The notes below the pieces were generated by a model. That model worked only from the letters and a program-made list of their open reading frames with translations. It had not been told where the DNA came from and did no database searches. 64,000 bases of DNA from SMWD01 sp002729875 (GTDB taxonomy: Bacteria > Pseudomonadota > Gammaproteobacteria > Steroidobacterales > GCA-2729495): contig DASCMH010000052.1 of assembly GCA_036010905.1 (NCBI GenBank), forward strand, positions 62,001-126,000, written 5' to 3'. The first letter of the stretch is position 1. Each line of letters opens with the position of its first letter. The position numbers and the translations under genes are program-made. This document shows positions 44,632-54,356 of the stretch, in pieces.

Positions 44632-44907
44632 ATGCCAGCAACAAGCACATTAGCCAAAACGGCTTTGACAGAACAGTATGAACTCGAAAACATTGAGAAG
44701 GCCAAGGCGCCGGACGGTGGCTCAGGCACGGGTTGGTTTCGCTACACTATCATTCAGGGGCAAAACACGATTACCGGTTACCGACAAGGCTCACAAAGAA
44801 CCGTCACGAGGGCTATCAAAGATATCGTTATCGAATTAAATGAACGCCGGGTTGGCAAGCGTGGTCGCGTACACCTGACGCCATCACGCAAACAGCAAAA
44901 AAAGTAG
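44632..44907 (+). CDS. Small basic hypothetical protein
   Basis: A 91-residue soluble protein. The middle reads GWFRYTIIQGQNTITGYRQG and is followed by a helix (RTVTRAIKDIVIELNERR) and a very basic tail (GKRGRVHLTPSRKQQKK). The beta-hairpin plus helix pattern and basic end suggest nucleic acid or ribosome contact, but I cannot name a family. AGGA lies about 14 bp before the ATG. Its composition is coding-like and it ends 13 bp before the convergent oxidoreductase gene. Confidence 0.7.
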   Translation: MPATSTLAKTALTEQYELENIEKAKAPDGGSGTGWFRYTIIQGQNTITGYRQGSQRTVTRAIKDIVIELNERRVGKRGRVHLTPSRKQQKK

Positions 44908-44920
44908 TAACAGCTACACT

Positions 44921-46006
44921 TTAACGCAAAGCCGGCAGCACATGCTTGCCGAGCATCTGCAAACCATCCATCGGGTCATCGAACAAACGCAGCGACAATT
45001 CTGTCAGGCCGCTACTGGCGAAGGCTCTGAAACGCTCCAGCTCGCGGTCGATATCATCCTCATCACCAGCTGATGACATACCGGCAATCAAATTATTGAC
45101 AATGCTCTCAGGCACACCGTCAATTTTTCCGCTGCGCGTCCAGAACGCCTTAAAAAAGTTATCCCAGTTATCGATGACCAGTTGCACTTCGTCATCACCA
45201 TTAACGTGTGGCGCAATATCATGCGGGGCTTTTGCTACTATTCCGCCACGCCAGATCAGCTCACGACGCGCCTCATACATCGATACATCTTTGTCTTTCT
45301 TGATATGCCAGGCCCAGAAATTACCGATACGAAAATCATCGGCCGGCTGCTCGCGTTTTGCCAGCCCGGTACGTACATTCTCCATAGCACCGGGCAGCAT
45401 ATCCGGTATAAAGTCACTGACTTGGATACCGTCTGCCATCCGTGCGCCCATGCGCACCATCATCGGACCGCTGCAGCAACCGTAAATCAGCGGGCCGCCT
45501 GATTTGGCGTAGTCCATCTGGAAGGGTCGTGTAACCTGAAAGATCTCGCCATCGAACGAATACACAAGTTTACCGGTACGAGCCTGAGCAATGAGTTCGA
45601 TCGATTCCTGCACACCGCGAACCCGACGCTCCGGATTCTTTGCCCCGGTCTGTTCGTCCTTGAACGGCCAACTCTCGGTACCCTTGCCGATCTTCCAGCC
45701 GCAGGCTCCAAATACGCCACCGCCACCGCTGATCGCGACCATTGCGCGACCGTTCGCCATTTCATTCAGAGTCAGCAATGAATTGGTAATCTTAAGCGGG
45801 TGCATTTCCCATGGGCTTACCGCTAACGGACCGAGCAGGATCTTCGAGGTTGCCTGCGCTGCAGGCGCCAGAGTAAGAAATGCATCCCAATTCTGATGAT
45901 AATTGGAGGACCAGATTGCCCTGATACCCATTCTTTCGGCCTCGACGGCCAATTCAGCCAACCGTGAAGGATTAACATCCTCGGCAATAATAATGTCAAT
46001 ATCCAT
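44921..46006 (-). CDS. Luciferase-like flavin-dependent oxidoreductase, paralogue 2
   Basis: A 361-residue TIM-barrel oxidoreductase beginning MDIDIIIAEDVNPSRLAEL. It shares with the genes at 9955 and 50892 the blocks LLGPLAVSPWEMHPLKI, LLTLNEMANGRAMVAISGG, FWAWHIK and an ending SLRLFDDPMDGLQMLGKHVLPAL. An insert of about 20 residues around GWKIGKGTESWPFKDEQTG is not in the other two. Cofactor is FMN or F420 by family. No adjacent flavin reductase. Confidence 0.88.
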   Translation of the reverse strand: MDIDIIIAEDVNPSRLAELAVEAERMGIRAIWSSNYHQNWDAFLTLAPAAQATSKILLGPLAVSPWEMHPLKITNSLLTLNEMANGRAMVAISGGGGVFGACGWKIGKGTESWPFKDEQTGAKNPERRVRGVQESIELIAQARTGKLVYSFDGEIFQVTRPFQMDYAKSGGPLIYGCCSGPMMVRMGARMADGIQVSDFIPDMLPGAMENVRTGLAKREQPADDFRIGNFWAWHIKKDKDVSMYEARRELIWRGGIVAKAPHDIAPHVNGDDEVQLVIDNWDNFFKAFWTRSGKIDGVPESIVNNLIAGMSSAGDEDDIDRELERFRAFASSGLTELSLRLFDDPMDGLQMLGKHVLPALR

Positions 46007-46181
46007 GGCAACACCTTACTACTGATAACCGATCCGGTCCGCACTGGTAATCATATTATGCAGGACTAGAACAAACGCACCTAGAAGAAAGTTGCCAATA
46101 ATCCACACATTGCACATCCCCCGGGGGTCTGATAGCTTGTTCTCAAAATCACAAACTACCTGACAGTTTCAAGGGTTCAGC

Positions 46182-47174
46182 ATGGCTAAAATTTCCCGAC
46201 GTCATTTTCTGAATAATGCCGGCATCGGACTGGCCTCGGCCGCTGCGTTCGGCGCCACATCATCGGCATCGACCAACAACAGTGCCGGTATCACTGAAAA
46301 GTCCCTGCAGGGACCATACCTGGACCTGTCACAGCCCGAGGCAAACATGACCGCTTTTGCACGATTGCAAGGCGATCTTGACAGTTCAAAAACCAAGTAC
46401 GGCTGGTACAAGGGCATGGTATCCGCTGTCATGCCGGGCAAGAAGATCGTGGATCTGTTCATGATGGAAGGCTTCTCCTGCACGCGACTATTGCCAAAAG
46501 AAGATGCACCCGGTTATCGCAAGGTATTACGTGAGGTAGGTTTCTATCGTGAACAGCGTTTTGGCCGAGCAGGCAAAATCATGGATACCTGGAAAAATCC
46601 GCTGACCAAGGAAACTGTCAAGGTCGTGCCGATCGCCAATGACCCGTTCAACTTCGACATTACGCCCTTTTTTCCCGCTCCACCTAATTACGGCGGACTG
46701 AACAAGGCTAAGTTTCCAAAGATACCCTTTAAACTGCCATGGGAACCAGCAATCTACGACAACAATGTACGCCTCGACACGCACATCCACCTGCTCTATA
46801 AGAATGCACTCGATCCACTCAAGTGGCCTCGTGAATCTTCAGGAAAAATGAACCGTGTCAGTGAGTTTTTCCTATACAACATCGATCTCGATGACCTGCA
46901 GAACCCTGATCTGACCAGTTGCCCGTACCGCGGCACCTGGTCACGAATCACACCATGGCTTCCGTGGATGCTAATGGGCCAGACACCGGGGCATATTGTC
47001 TATCAGTGCTACATGGGTGACGTAAAAAGTCTTGATCTACTGCCAAAAGACCTGGTCGCTGCTGCTGAGGCCATCGAACCAAAATATCTGCAAGCGCCAA
47101 CCGAGGATTATGGACCGAGCCTGTCATCACTGGAAAATTACGCGCGGGAACAAGAACCAATGCCGGTTAAATAG
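46182..47174 (+). CDS. DUF1838-like Tat-exported protein
   Basis: A 330-residue protein with a Tat leader (ISRRHFLNNAGIGLASAAA). The body has repeated aromatic blocks: YGWYKGMVSAVMPGKKIVDL, MMEGFSCTRLL, DTWKNPLTKETVKVVPIAND, WPRESSGKMNRVSEFF and RGTWSRITPWLPWMLMGQTPG. This arrangement resembles DUF1838, whose members are exported and uncharacterised. AAGGG lies 6 bp before the ATG. The gene is convergent with the exported ThDP enzyme at 47330. No catalytic residues can be assigned. Confidence 0.7.
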   Translation: MAKISRRHFLNNAGIGLASAAAFGATSSASTNNSAGITEKSLQGPYLDLSQPEANMTAFARLQGDLDSSKTKYGWYKGMVSAVMPGKKIVDLFMMEGFSCTRLLPKEDAPGYRKVLREVGFYREQRFGRAGKIMDTWKNPLTKETVKVVPIANDPFNFDITPFFPAPPNYGGLNKAKFPKIPFKLPWEPAIYDNNVRLDTHIHLLYKNALDPLKWPRESSGKMNRVSEFFLYNIDLDDLQNPDLTSCPYRGTWSRITPWLPWMLMGQTPGHIVYQCYMGDVKSLDLLPKDLVAAAEAIEPKYLQAPTEDYGPSLSSLENYAREQEPMPVK

Positions 47175-47329
47175 GCTGGCCGGCCTAACTCAAACCGTCA
47201 GCCCCACATCAGTCCGGAGTCATCGCTACACTGATAAATATCCGATCACTCTTAACTGAAGCCCATGGTTATCATGTTACCGGCAATCAGTCATTCCTGT
47301 TGTCGATATTTACTACAAAATTACCTGTA

Positions 47330-49213
47330 TCAGGTTTGCGCAATTGAAATTCCCGGATGCCAGGTTGAATCGGCACCTGGCCCTCTGCGGGCGATCGCAG
47401 CATCGATAATAAATGGCCTGCCTTCACGATTGACGGATCGTGCTCGCGCAAGAGCCGACTGAAATTCCTCAGGTCGTGATACAACTACACCCTCAATATC
47501 AAACCCTTGCGCAATCGAGACGAAATTAACATCCGGGTCACCCAGGTAACACGACATATCTTTCCAGGTATTTTTATCCGCACGTGCAACCCGCGACCCA
47601 ACATGAATGCGTCCGCGTTCTGAATCATAACTGTGGTTATTGAAGACAATTACAACAACCGGGATATCATATCGTGATGCAGTCCATAAACTCTCGAGTT
47701 GCCCAAACAACAACGCACCATCACCAACAAGCGCCACAACCTCGGTGTCCGGCAGAGCGATCTTGGCACCAAGCGCAGCACCAACACCCCAACCCAGCGC
47801 AAAACCGGTCGTCGGACCAATCAATGTCCTTCGCCCGGGACCAAAATCAATCCAGTGTTGCGGACTACGATCACCGGTTTCAACTACAACTGCCGCATCA
47901 GGCTCAAGCCACCGGTCAAGCTCATAACATAACCGCTCGGCATACATTGGCGCTCCATCCCAGCCTCGCGCAGCACGCCGGCGGCGGCGTTCAGCAGCAG
48001 CTGCGCCCCCCTTCTTCACTGCCGCAAGTCTCTCGGCAGCTAATTTCTTCCGCCGGGATTTTGTTGTCATACCAGACACTGCATCAATCAACGCATTTGT
48101 TGTCTCACGGATGCCTGCTGCAATCGCAACATCTACAGGGGAAACATTGGCAATCCTGTCGTACTCAACCCGCGCATTGATTATCCTTGCAGTATCCGGA
48201 ACCGCCGCGGTAATAATCGCCGGATCCGGCATGGGACTGCCCAGATTCAGAAAAACATCAGTCTTAAGTAACCCACGTGGGTAACCCATCGAATAAAACC
48301 CGGAAAACAGCGGATGCCGATACGGGAAATCGCCGTATACGCTATACCCCTGCGTAACCGGTATCGCCAGCAACTCGGCCAGCTCAACAACAGCCTCTAC
48401 GGCGCCTGCCCGCGTAACTTCTGAGCCGACGTTGATCATTGGGTGTTTGGCATCAACCAGGTATTGCGCCGTACGTTCAATAAGTTCCGGCTTAGGCTCC
48501 ATCTGTACATCGACGGTAAATGCGCTCTGTGGATAAATGGTTGCCTGAATATCGGCTGCGCCAATAATATTTCCTGGCATCCGGACGTAAACCGGTCCAC
48601 CGGTCGGTGTAGCCGCCAACTTGATACCACGGCGGACCATTTCCGGAATGCGTCCCGGATGATCGACTGCCCATTGCCATTTGGTAAACGGTGCTGTCAT
48701 CGCAAGCCAATCATCGGCCTGCTGAAATCCGTCACGACCGGCCAGCTTCGTATTAGAACCGTCCGAGAGCACGACCAGCGAGGAACGGTCTTTCCACGCG
48801 TTATACATATTGCTCATCGAATTGGGCATGCCGATACCCGGCAACATCAGAAACCCCGGCCGGCGGGCCGCCAGTTCATATCCATGCGCCATGCTGACAG
48901 CCTGCCCTTCCTGTAGCGCAACAATCATTTTAAGCTGCGGACGGCTCATCAAAGCGTCATAAAAGGAGGTTTGACCGGTAGAATTCGTGTCAAAAACATA
49001 TTCCGCACCGGCAGCCAGCAGAGTCTCAGCCAATGCTTCACCACCCGTACCGGAAAACGGTGCCCCACTTCTACCGGGTCCACTGCCGGGGGGCGCAATG
49101 GCCGCACCAACCGACTCGGCCGCCGCACCGCTGAAACCCAGCGCGGCTACACCCAGGGTAAATTCACGACGGGATAACTCATGATCAAGAAACTTTTTTG
49201 CCAACGCCTTCAT
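47330..49213 (-). CDS. Tat-exported thiamine diphosphate-dependent enzyme
   Basis: A 627-residue three-domain ThDP enzyme related to acetolactate synthase, benzoylformate decarboxylase and oxalyl-CoA decarboxylase. The N-terminal Tat leader is LSRREFTLGVAALGFSGAAA. The catalytic Glu is in VALQEGQAVSMAHGYELA (Glu102), and the ThDP/Mg motif is LVGDGALLFGQLES ... VIVFNNHSY. A lysine/arginine-rich linker (KSRRKKLAAERLAAVKKG, then RRRRRAARGW) separates the central and C-terminal domains. Export of a ThDP enzyme is uncommon. Substrate not determined; the FAD-binding loop is not evident. Confidence 0.85.
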   Translation of the reverse strand: MKALAKKFLDHELSRREFTLGVAALGFSGAAAESVGAAIAPPGSGPGRSGAPFSGTGGEALAETLLAAGAEYVFDTNSTGQTSFYDALMSRPQLKMIVALQEGQAVSMAHGYELAARRPGFLMLPGIGMPNSMSNMYNAWKDRSSLVVLSDGSNTKLAGRDGFQQADDWLAMTAPFTKWQWAVDHPGRIPEMVRRGIKLAATPTGGPVYVRMPGNIIGAADIQATIYPQSAFTVDVQMEPKPELIERTAQYLVDAKHPMINVGSEVTRAGAVEAVVELAELLAIPVTQGYSVYGDFPYRHPLFSGFYSMGYPRGLLKTDVFLNLGSPMPDPAIITAAVPDTARIINARVEYDRIANVSPVDVAIAAGIRETTNALIDAVSGMTTKSRRKKLAAERLAAVKKGGAAAAERRRRRAARGWDGAPMYAERLCYELDRWLEPDAAVVVETGDRSPQHWIDFGPGRRTLIGPTTGFALGWGVGAALGAKIALPDTEVVALVGDGALLFGQLESLWTASRYDIPVVVIVFNNHSYDSERGRIHVGSRVARADKNTWKDMSCYLGDPDVNFVSIAQGFDIEGVVVSRPEEFQSALARARSVNREGRPFIIDAAIARRGPGADSTWHPGISIAQT

Positions 49214-49287
49214 TGCTTCCCCTCCAACCGTAGTCCATGCTACTCAGGTTTCATCAATAGTTTAAATGCTATACCTACGAGCCCAAA

Positions 49288-50064
49288 ATGTTTCCAATCC
49301 GTGATGACAATCCGCACTTCCTGACACCATACGTAACCTACGCAATCATCATACTTAATGTACTGGCCTGGGTATTACTGCAGGGTCTGGGCAGCGAACC
49401 GGCTCTTGCCAAATCCGTATGCATATTTGGGCTAATCCCCGGCGATCTGTTGAATACCGTACAGCCCGGAACCCGCTTCCAGATCAGTCCAAATCTGTGG
49501 TGCAACATCACGGAGGGCAGCAGCTGGCATACGATCCTGACCTCCATGTTCATGCATGGCGGCTGGCTGCACCTGATCGGCAATATGTGGTTCATGTGGG
49601 TCTTCGGCAATAATGTCGAGGATTCGATGGGACATGGTCGCTTTATTGTTTTCTACCTGTTATGTGGAGTTGCGGCTGCCGTATTCCAGATCATGTCAAA
49701 TACTCAGTCGGCCGTACCAATGGTCGGCGCATCGGGTGCAATCGGCGGCGTCATGGGCGCATATATATTGCTTTACCCTCGCGTTCATGTACATATGCTT
49801 GTATTTTTTGGTTTTTTCGTCACTACTTTTGCGATGCCGGCGATGTTCATGATCGGCTACTGGTTCCTGCTGCAACTCGTTGGCGGGGTCGGCTCAATCG
49901 GCGCACATGGTGGCGGCACGGCATTCTGGGCACATATTGGCGGCTTTGTTGCAGGCGCGGCGCTGATCATGTTTTTTAAAGACCCCAGGCTTGTTGCGCG
50001 TCATCCCTATCACGGCTGGAATCCACAGCAATCTCCATCCAAAAGCTGGCGTCAGATCAAATAA
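49288..50064 (+). CDS. Rhomboid-family intramembrane serine protease
   Basis: A 258-residue six-helix membrane protease. The dyad is Ser149 in VGASGAIGGVMG and His216 in FWAHIGGFVAG; the oxyanion Asn99 is in HLIGNMWFMWVFG, and LTSMFMHGGWLH marks the L1 loop. It cleaves transmembrane segments of membrane proteins in the bilayer. A periplasmic loop with two Cys-containing segments (SVCIFGLIPG and LWCNITEG) follows helix 1. The C-terminal tail is hydrophilic (HPYHGWNPQQSPSK). Confidence 0.9.
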   Translation: MFPIRDDNPHFLTPYVTYAIIILNVLAWVLLQGLGSEPALAKSVCIFGLIPGDLLNTVQPGTRFQISPNLWCNITEGSSWHTILTSMFMHGGWLHLIGNMWFMWVFGNNVEDSMGHGRFIVFYLLCGVAAAVFQIMSNTQSAVPMVGASGAIGGVMGAYILLYPRVHVHMLVFFGFFVTTFAMPAMFMIGYWFLLQLVGGVGSIGAHGGGTAFWAHIGGFVAGAALIMFFKDPRLVARHPYHGWNPQQSPSKSWRQIK

Positions 50065-50074
50065 CCTGACCAGC

Positions 50075-50728
50075 TCAAAAACAGGCCGGCAACTGCTGTG
50101 CCGGTCGCATAATCATATTGACAACGGTTAACAGCAAGAAAGCATATAGCACGAGCGCGCCGATGCTGCGATCGGTCCGAACTGCCTGAGCTATTCCCGC
50201 AACTGAAAATATGGGCGTTACAACACACAAAGCAAGATACTTTATGCTTGCTGCAGCACTTGCCAGCACCGGTAGAATCGGTGACAAAACTATGTCTGGC
50301 GACTCGTTCAGGTGGGTAACAATACTGAGCAGAAAGATATCCTCTACACAATCGAGCACTGAAGCCGCCAACGGAAACCAGATGGCTATTGCGCCAGCAC
50401 GGAACCATGCACCGTCGAGTCGCCGCGTCAACAAACCGATGAGTCCCGCCAGCAAGAATCCGTAACTCCACGCAAATGTGACATCCCCCGGCACCAGCAG
50501 TGCCGCAATGGCGGCTCTTGCCTCGGGTTCAAACGACAGGACAATCTCACTCGCTCGTTCAGCTGTAAATGCCAGTTGCAAACAGGTCAACTCCCCCATG
50601 CGCTCACCGAGTGCGGCGCTATGCGGCAGCATCAATACACTGATGGCAAAAGTGAAGATGGCAACGCCCGTCAGCGCCAAGGCCAAGAATATCCAACCAC
50701 CATGAGTTAAACGCAACAAACGTTCCAT
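50075..50728 (-). CDS. Hypothetical membrane protein
   Basis: A 217-residue protein with six likely helices (WIFLALALTGVAIFTFAISV, TFAWSYGFLLAGLIGLL, FRAGAIAIWFPLAASVL, SAAASIKYLALCVV, PIFSVAGIAQAV and ALVLYAFLLLTVV). A soluble periplasmic stretch around ERASEIVLSFEPEARAAI follows helix 1. No family recognised. It ends 10 bp from the convergent rhomboid gene. Confidence 0.65.
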   Translation of the reverse strand: MERLLRLTHGGWIFLALALTGVAIFTFAISVLMLPHSAALGERMGELTCLQLAFTAERASEIVLSFEPEARAAIAALLVPGDVTFAWSYGFLLAGLIGLLTRRLDGAWFRAGAIAIWFPLAASVLDCVEDIFLLSIVTHLNESPDIVLSPILPVLASAAASIKYLALCVVTPIFSVAGIAQAVRTDRSIGALVLYAFLLLTVVNMIMRPAQQLPACF

Positions 50729-50891
50729 CTGATCACTCCATACAATGGTTTATATATAAGCAAATAACTGCTGAGGAACAAGGAATCCCGGCACCAGGGT
50801 GTCTGGCATTCAATCTACGAACAGGCTATCTTTGCTTGTTGATATCTTTAAGACTCCTGGTACAGCTGGAACCCAAACGAGGCAACAATCT

Positions 50892-51914
50892 GTGGACATT
50901 GACATCATTCTGGAACCCGACCTGACCCCGCAACAAATAACGGAACTGGGTCAGGCCGCAGAACGGTATGGCATCAGAGCCCTGTGGACCTCAAACTATT
51001 TCGCCCACTGGGATCCATTTATCAGCCTCGTACCTCTGGCGCAATCCACCAATAAACTATTGATGGGTCCTCTTGCTGTAAGTCCGTTCGAGATGCATCC
51101 GCTTAAGATTGCCAACGGCTTATTGTCATTAAACGAAATATGCAACGGACGAGCACAGGTCGCAATAGGAGCCGGTGAGGGCAACCTCGATGCAATGGAT
51201 CTGAAAAAACCGAAAAAAATTGTTCTGGCAATTCGTGAAGCACTAGAAATCGTACTTGCTGCAACTCATGGCAATCTCAAGGACGGGTACAACGGTGAAA
51301 TTTTTAATGTCAACCTGCCCTGTGCCTATGACTGGTTAAGCGCCTCTTCACCGAAGATTTATATGACAGCCTATCGCTACATGATGATGCGCATGGGTGG
51401 GAGAATCGCTGACGGTGTATTCGTGGGCTGCACCCCACCGGAAATCATGCAACCGGCGATGGAAAACGTAAACATAGGCCTAAGCCGTCGAGACATGCCA
51501 GCGGATAATTTCCGCACCAACACATTTTGGGCCTGGCACATTAAGGCAGACCGTGACGAAGCCTACCGCGAATCACGCCGTGAACTCGCCTGGCGTGGTC
51601 GAAAACTTGACCCTGAGCTGTTAATCAACTGGCTGACCGAAGAAGAGGCGCAGTTCGTTCAGGACAGTTTTACAGCGTACGTCACAGCATATTTCGACCG
51701 AACCGGTATAGTTAAAGGTGTTTCAGATGATATTAATGATCGCCTGATGCACGGCATGACATCGACCGGCGGACTGGATGCTCTGGATCGTGAAATCGAA
51801 CGCTTTAAATTATTTCATAAACAGGGGCTTACAGAAATTGCGTTGCGACTCCATGAAGACCCAATGGATGCACTGAAGATCATCGGCGAGCAAGTCGTTC
51901 CTAAATTAAAATAA
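50892..51914 (+). CDS. Luciferase-like flavin-dependent oxidoreductase, paralogue 3
   Basis: From GTG 50892 the protein is 340 residues, the same length as paralogue 1, and begins VDIDIILEPDL, collinear with paralogue 2. GAGG (50879-50882) lies 9 bp upstream; the longer frame from 50799 adds 31 residues with no counterpart in the other two. Shared blocks: LMGPLAVSPFEMHPLKIANG, LLSLNEICNGRAQVAIGAG, FWAWHIK and LRLHEDPMDALKIIGEQVVP. Cofactor FMN or F420 by family. The TPR lipoprotein gene follows by 60 bp. Confidence 0.88.
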   Translation: MDIDIILEPDLTPQQITELGQAAERYGIRALWTSNYFAHWDPFISLVPLAQSTNKLLMGPLAVSPFEMHPLKIANGLLSLNEICNGRAQVAIGAGEGNLDAMDLKKPKKIVLAIREALEIVLAATHGNLKDGYNGEIFNVNLPCAYDWLSASSPKIYMTAYRYMMMRMGGRIADGVFVGCTPPEIMQPAMENVNIGLSRRDMPADNFRTNTFWAWHIKADRDEAYRESRRELAWRGRKLDPELLINWLTEEEAQFVQDSFTAYVTAYFDRTGIVKGVSDDINDRLMHGMTSTGGLDALDREIERFKLFHKQGLTEIALRLHEDPMDALKIIGEQVVPKLK

Positions 51915-51974
51915 ATTCTGACATACAGCCACATATCATCCGATATAATGACCCTGAGCTTAGGAGACAAACCC

Positions 51975-54356
51975 GTGGGTAGCAGATTTTACTCCATTTT
52001 ACCGTTCCTGATTTGCATACTACTAACAGCGTGCGGAACACCGGAAGAACGCTCGGCCAACTATCTTAAGAAGGCCGAAGCATTTTTTGCAGAAGAGGAC
52101 TTTGCTACAGCCCGGATCGAGGCAATGAATGCCGCTCAGATCGAACCACGCAATGCCGATGTTCGATATTTACTCGCCCAGATCGAAGAAAAAGAACAGA
52201 ACTTCCGCAAGTCGATGGGCCACCTGCAAGTCGCCATTGATGCTGACCCCAACCACCTCAAATCACGGATCAAGCTCGGTAGCTTCTACATTCTGGGCAA
52301 AGCCACTGAACAGGCAACCGAGCAGGCAGAAGCTGCGTTAAAACTGAGTCCCGACAATGCCGAAGTCATACTGCTGCAAGCACGCATTCACTACCTGAAC
52401 GAAGACATCGAAACTGCGCTGGAAAATATTGAAGCGGCACTTGCCAATGATCCAACGCTAATCGAGGCAATCACGTTCAAAGCCGGGATACTTGCTGCGC
52501 AGGGAAACATGGATGAGGCATTCGAACTGATCGAAAATGGCATTGGCATTAGCAATCCTGCAGATACCAAGAAACTCCGACAGTTCCGTGTCCTGATGCT
52601 GATTTCATCTGAGCGCCAAGAGGAGTTAGAAGCAGACCTCAAGGCACTGACCGCAGACTATCCGGACGATGAGAGCTTCCCATTGGCGCTTGCCCAGTTG
52701 TATGTCACTCTGGAGCGTCTGGATGATGCTGAGGTTATTTATCGCAATTACATCGACCGGGATTCGCAAGATGTAAAGCGCCGCATTACATTCGCCCGTT
52801 TCATGGGTATCCGGCACGGTCCTGAAGCAGCAGAAAACCAGCTTAAAGACTTTATTACCAAGCTCCCGGAAGCGCTGGAACTTCAACTGGCCCTTGGCCA
52901 GCTTTATGAATCTATGCAGCAACCGGATGCTGCACTGGTGACTTATGAGCAGATTGGCACCATCAAACCAAAAACACCCACCGATCTCGCTGCCCGTAAT
53001 CGAATTGCCGCCATCAGAATCCAGCAGAACAATCCGGATGAAGCTAAAGCGGTCATTGCCGCAATCCTGGCCGATGAACAGGACAATTCAGACGCATTGA
53101 TGATGCGTGCGGCATTCTCTTATATGGAGAAAGAATTTGATGATGCCACCGCAGATCTACGCACGATCCTGCGCACACTACCTGATTCCGAACGCGCCCT
53201 GCTCCTGCTTGCACGTTCGCACAATGCCGGCAACAGTAGCGCACTGGCTCAGGATGCCTATCGTCGCCTGATCGAACTTAACCCGTCTCATTCGGTTGCC
53301 TCTACAGAACTTGCCGAGTTGCTGGCCCAGAGCGGTAACATTCCGAAGGCAGAAGAAGTATTGCGCGAACAGCTGGCAGCCGCACCAGAGGATCGCCGGG
53401 CGGCCTCCAGCCTGATCCAGGCTTTATTGCTCCAGGGTGATGTAGAAGCCGCTGAAACTGAGGCACGAACCATGCTGGACCTCGGTGATGATACGGGCCT
53501 GGCAGATTTTCAACTTGGCCGGGTTCTGCAGGCCAGACAATCCAGTCAGCAGGCCATTGCTGCGTACAAGACTGCACTGGAGAAGAATCCTGAAGCCCCG
53601 GAACCGCTGCAGGGACTCGTTACTATTTTTACCAATGAAGGTCAGTCCGAAAAAGCTATCGCCTTCCTGCTTGATCACTTAGAGCAATACCCAACACAAC
53701 TCCCACCACGTATGTTGCTGGCTACAGTGTATGCCAAACAAGGAGAAATCGAGTCCGCCGCTGAACTTTTTGAAGAAACCATCTCACTACAGCCCAATGC
53801 GACAAGAGCCTACGCAGCACTTGCTGCTCTCTACCCGAATGATTCGGCGCGGCGGCGTAGCATCTATAAGCGTAGTGTTGATGCAAATCCTCAGGATCTC
53901 ATAAGCAATATAATGCTGGCGGGTGAATACGAACGTAACAACCAGACTGAGGATGCGATCAGTATCTACGAGAAAATTCTTATAACCAACAGAAATCATA
54001 TTCTGGTGACTAACAACCTGGCTGCGCTACTGCTCGACTACCGTTTTGATGCAGCAGATCATGTGCGCGCTCTTGATCTTGCCAGGCGATTTGAAATCAG
54101 TGACGAGGCGGCGTTACTCGATACACTTGGCTGGGCCTACTATCGGAATAGTGACTACATGAATGCAACCCGCTTTCTTAAGAAAGCAGTCGCCAAAAAC
54201 GATAAGGTTGGCCTGCTTCATTACCATCTTGGCATGGCTCTGCTGAAAGTAAACAGACTGGAAGATGGACGCAATGCGCTCGAACAATCACTAAGCCTTG
54301 CAGAAAATGACTTTCCCGGCATTGAAGAAGCCCGTGCGACTCTCAAGCAGCTCTAG
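51975..54356 (+). CDS. Large TPR-repeat lipoprotein (PEP-CTERM-system type)
   Basis: About 793 residues. GTG 51975 is chosen because AGGAG (51962-51966) lies 8 bp upstream and the protein then starts directly with a lipoprotein leader ending ILLTACGT; an ATG at 51948 has no such site. The mature part is a continuous run of about twenty 34-residue TPR units (NADVRYLLAQIEEKEQNFRK, AEVILLQARIHYLNEDIETA, ALLDTLGWAYYRNSDYMNAT). Length and lipobox resemble the PrsT-like TPR lipoproteins that accompany exosortase/PEP-CTERM systems; the VPLPA-CTERM protein at 7159 shows the host has such a system. General TPR scaffold is the safe call. Confidence 0.8.
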   Translation: MGSRFYSILPFLICILLTACGTPEERSANYLKKAEAFFAEEDFATARIEAMNAAQIEPRNADVRYLLAQIEEKEQNFRKSMGHLQVAIDADPNHLKSRIKLGSFYILGKATEQATEQAEAALKLSPDNAEVILLQARIHYLNEDIETALENIEAALANDPTLIEAITFKAGILAAQGNMDEAFELIENGIGISNPADTKKLRQFRVLMLISSERQEELEADLKALTADYPDDESFPLALAQLYVTLERLDDAEVIYRNYIDRDSQDVKRRITFARFMGIRHGPEAAENQLKDFITKLPEALELQLALGQLYESMQQPDAALVTYEQIGTIKPKTPTDLAARNRIAAIRIQQNNPDEAKAVIAAILADEQDNSDALMMRAAFSYMEKEFDDATADLRTILRTLPDSERALLLLARSHNAGNSSALAQDAYRRLIELNPSHSVASTELAELLAQSGNIPKAEEVLREQLAAAPEDRRAASSLIQALLLQGDVEAAETEARTMLDLGDDTGLADFQLGRVLQARQSSQQAIAAYKTALEKNPEAPEPLQGLVTIFTNEGQSEKAIAFLLDHLEQYPTQLPPRMLLATVYAKQGEIESAAELFEETISLQPNATRAYAALAALYPNDSARRRSIYKRSVDANPQDLISNIMLAGEYERNNQTEDAISIYEKILITNRNHILVTNNLAALLLDYRFDAADHVRALDLARRFEISDEAALLDTLGWAYYRNSDYMNATRFLKKAVAKNDKVGLLHYHLGMALLKVNRLEDGRNALEQSLSLAENDFPGIEEARATLKQL

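Noticed and set aside
46114..46125. CCCCCGGGGG palindrome before the DUF1838 gene
   Set aside because: A simple G+C run of 10 bases with no spacer or T-run; too little to call an operator or terminator.
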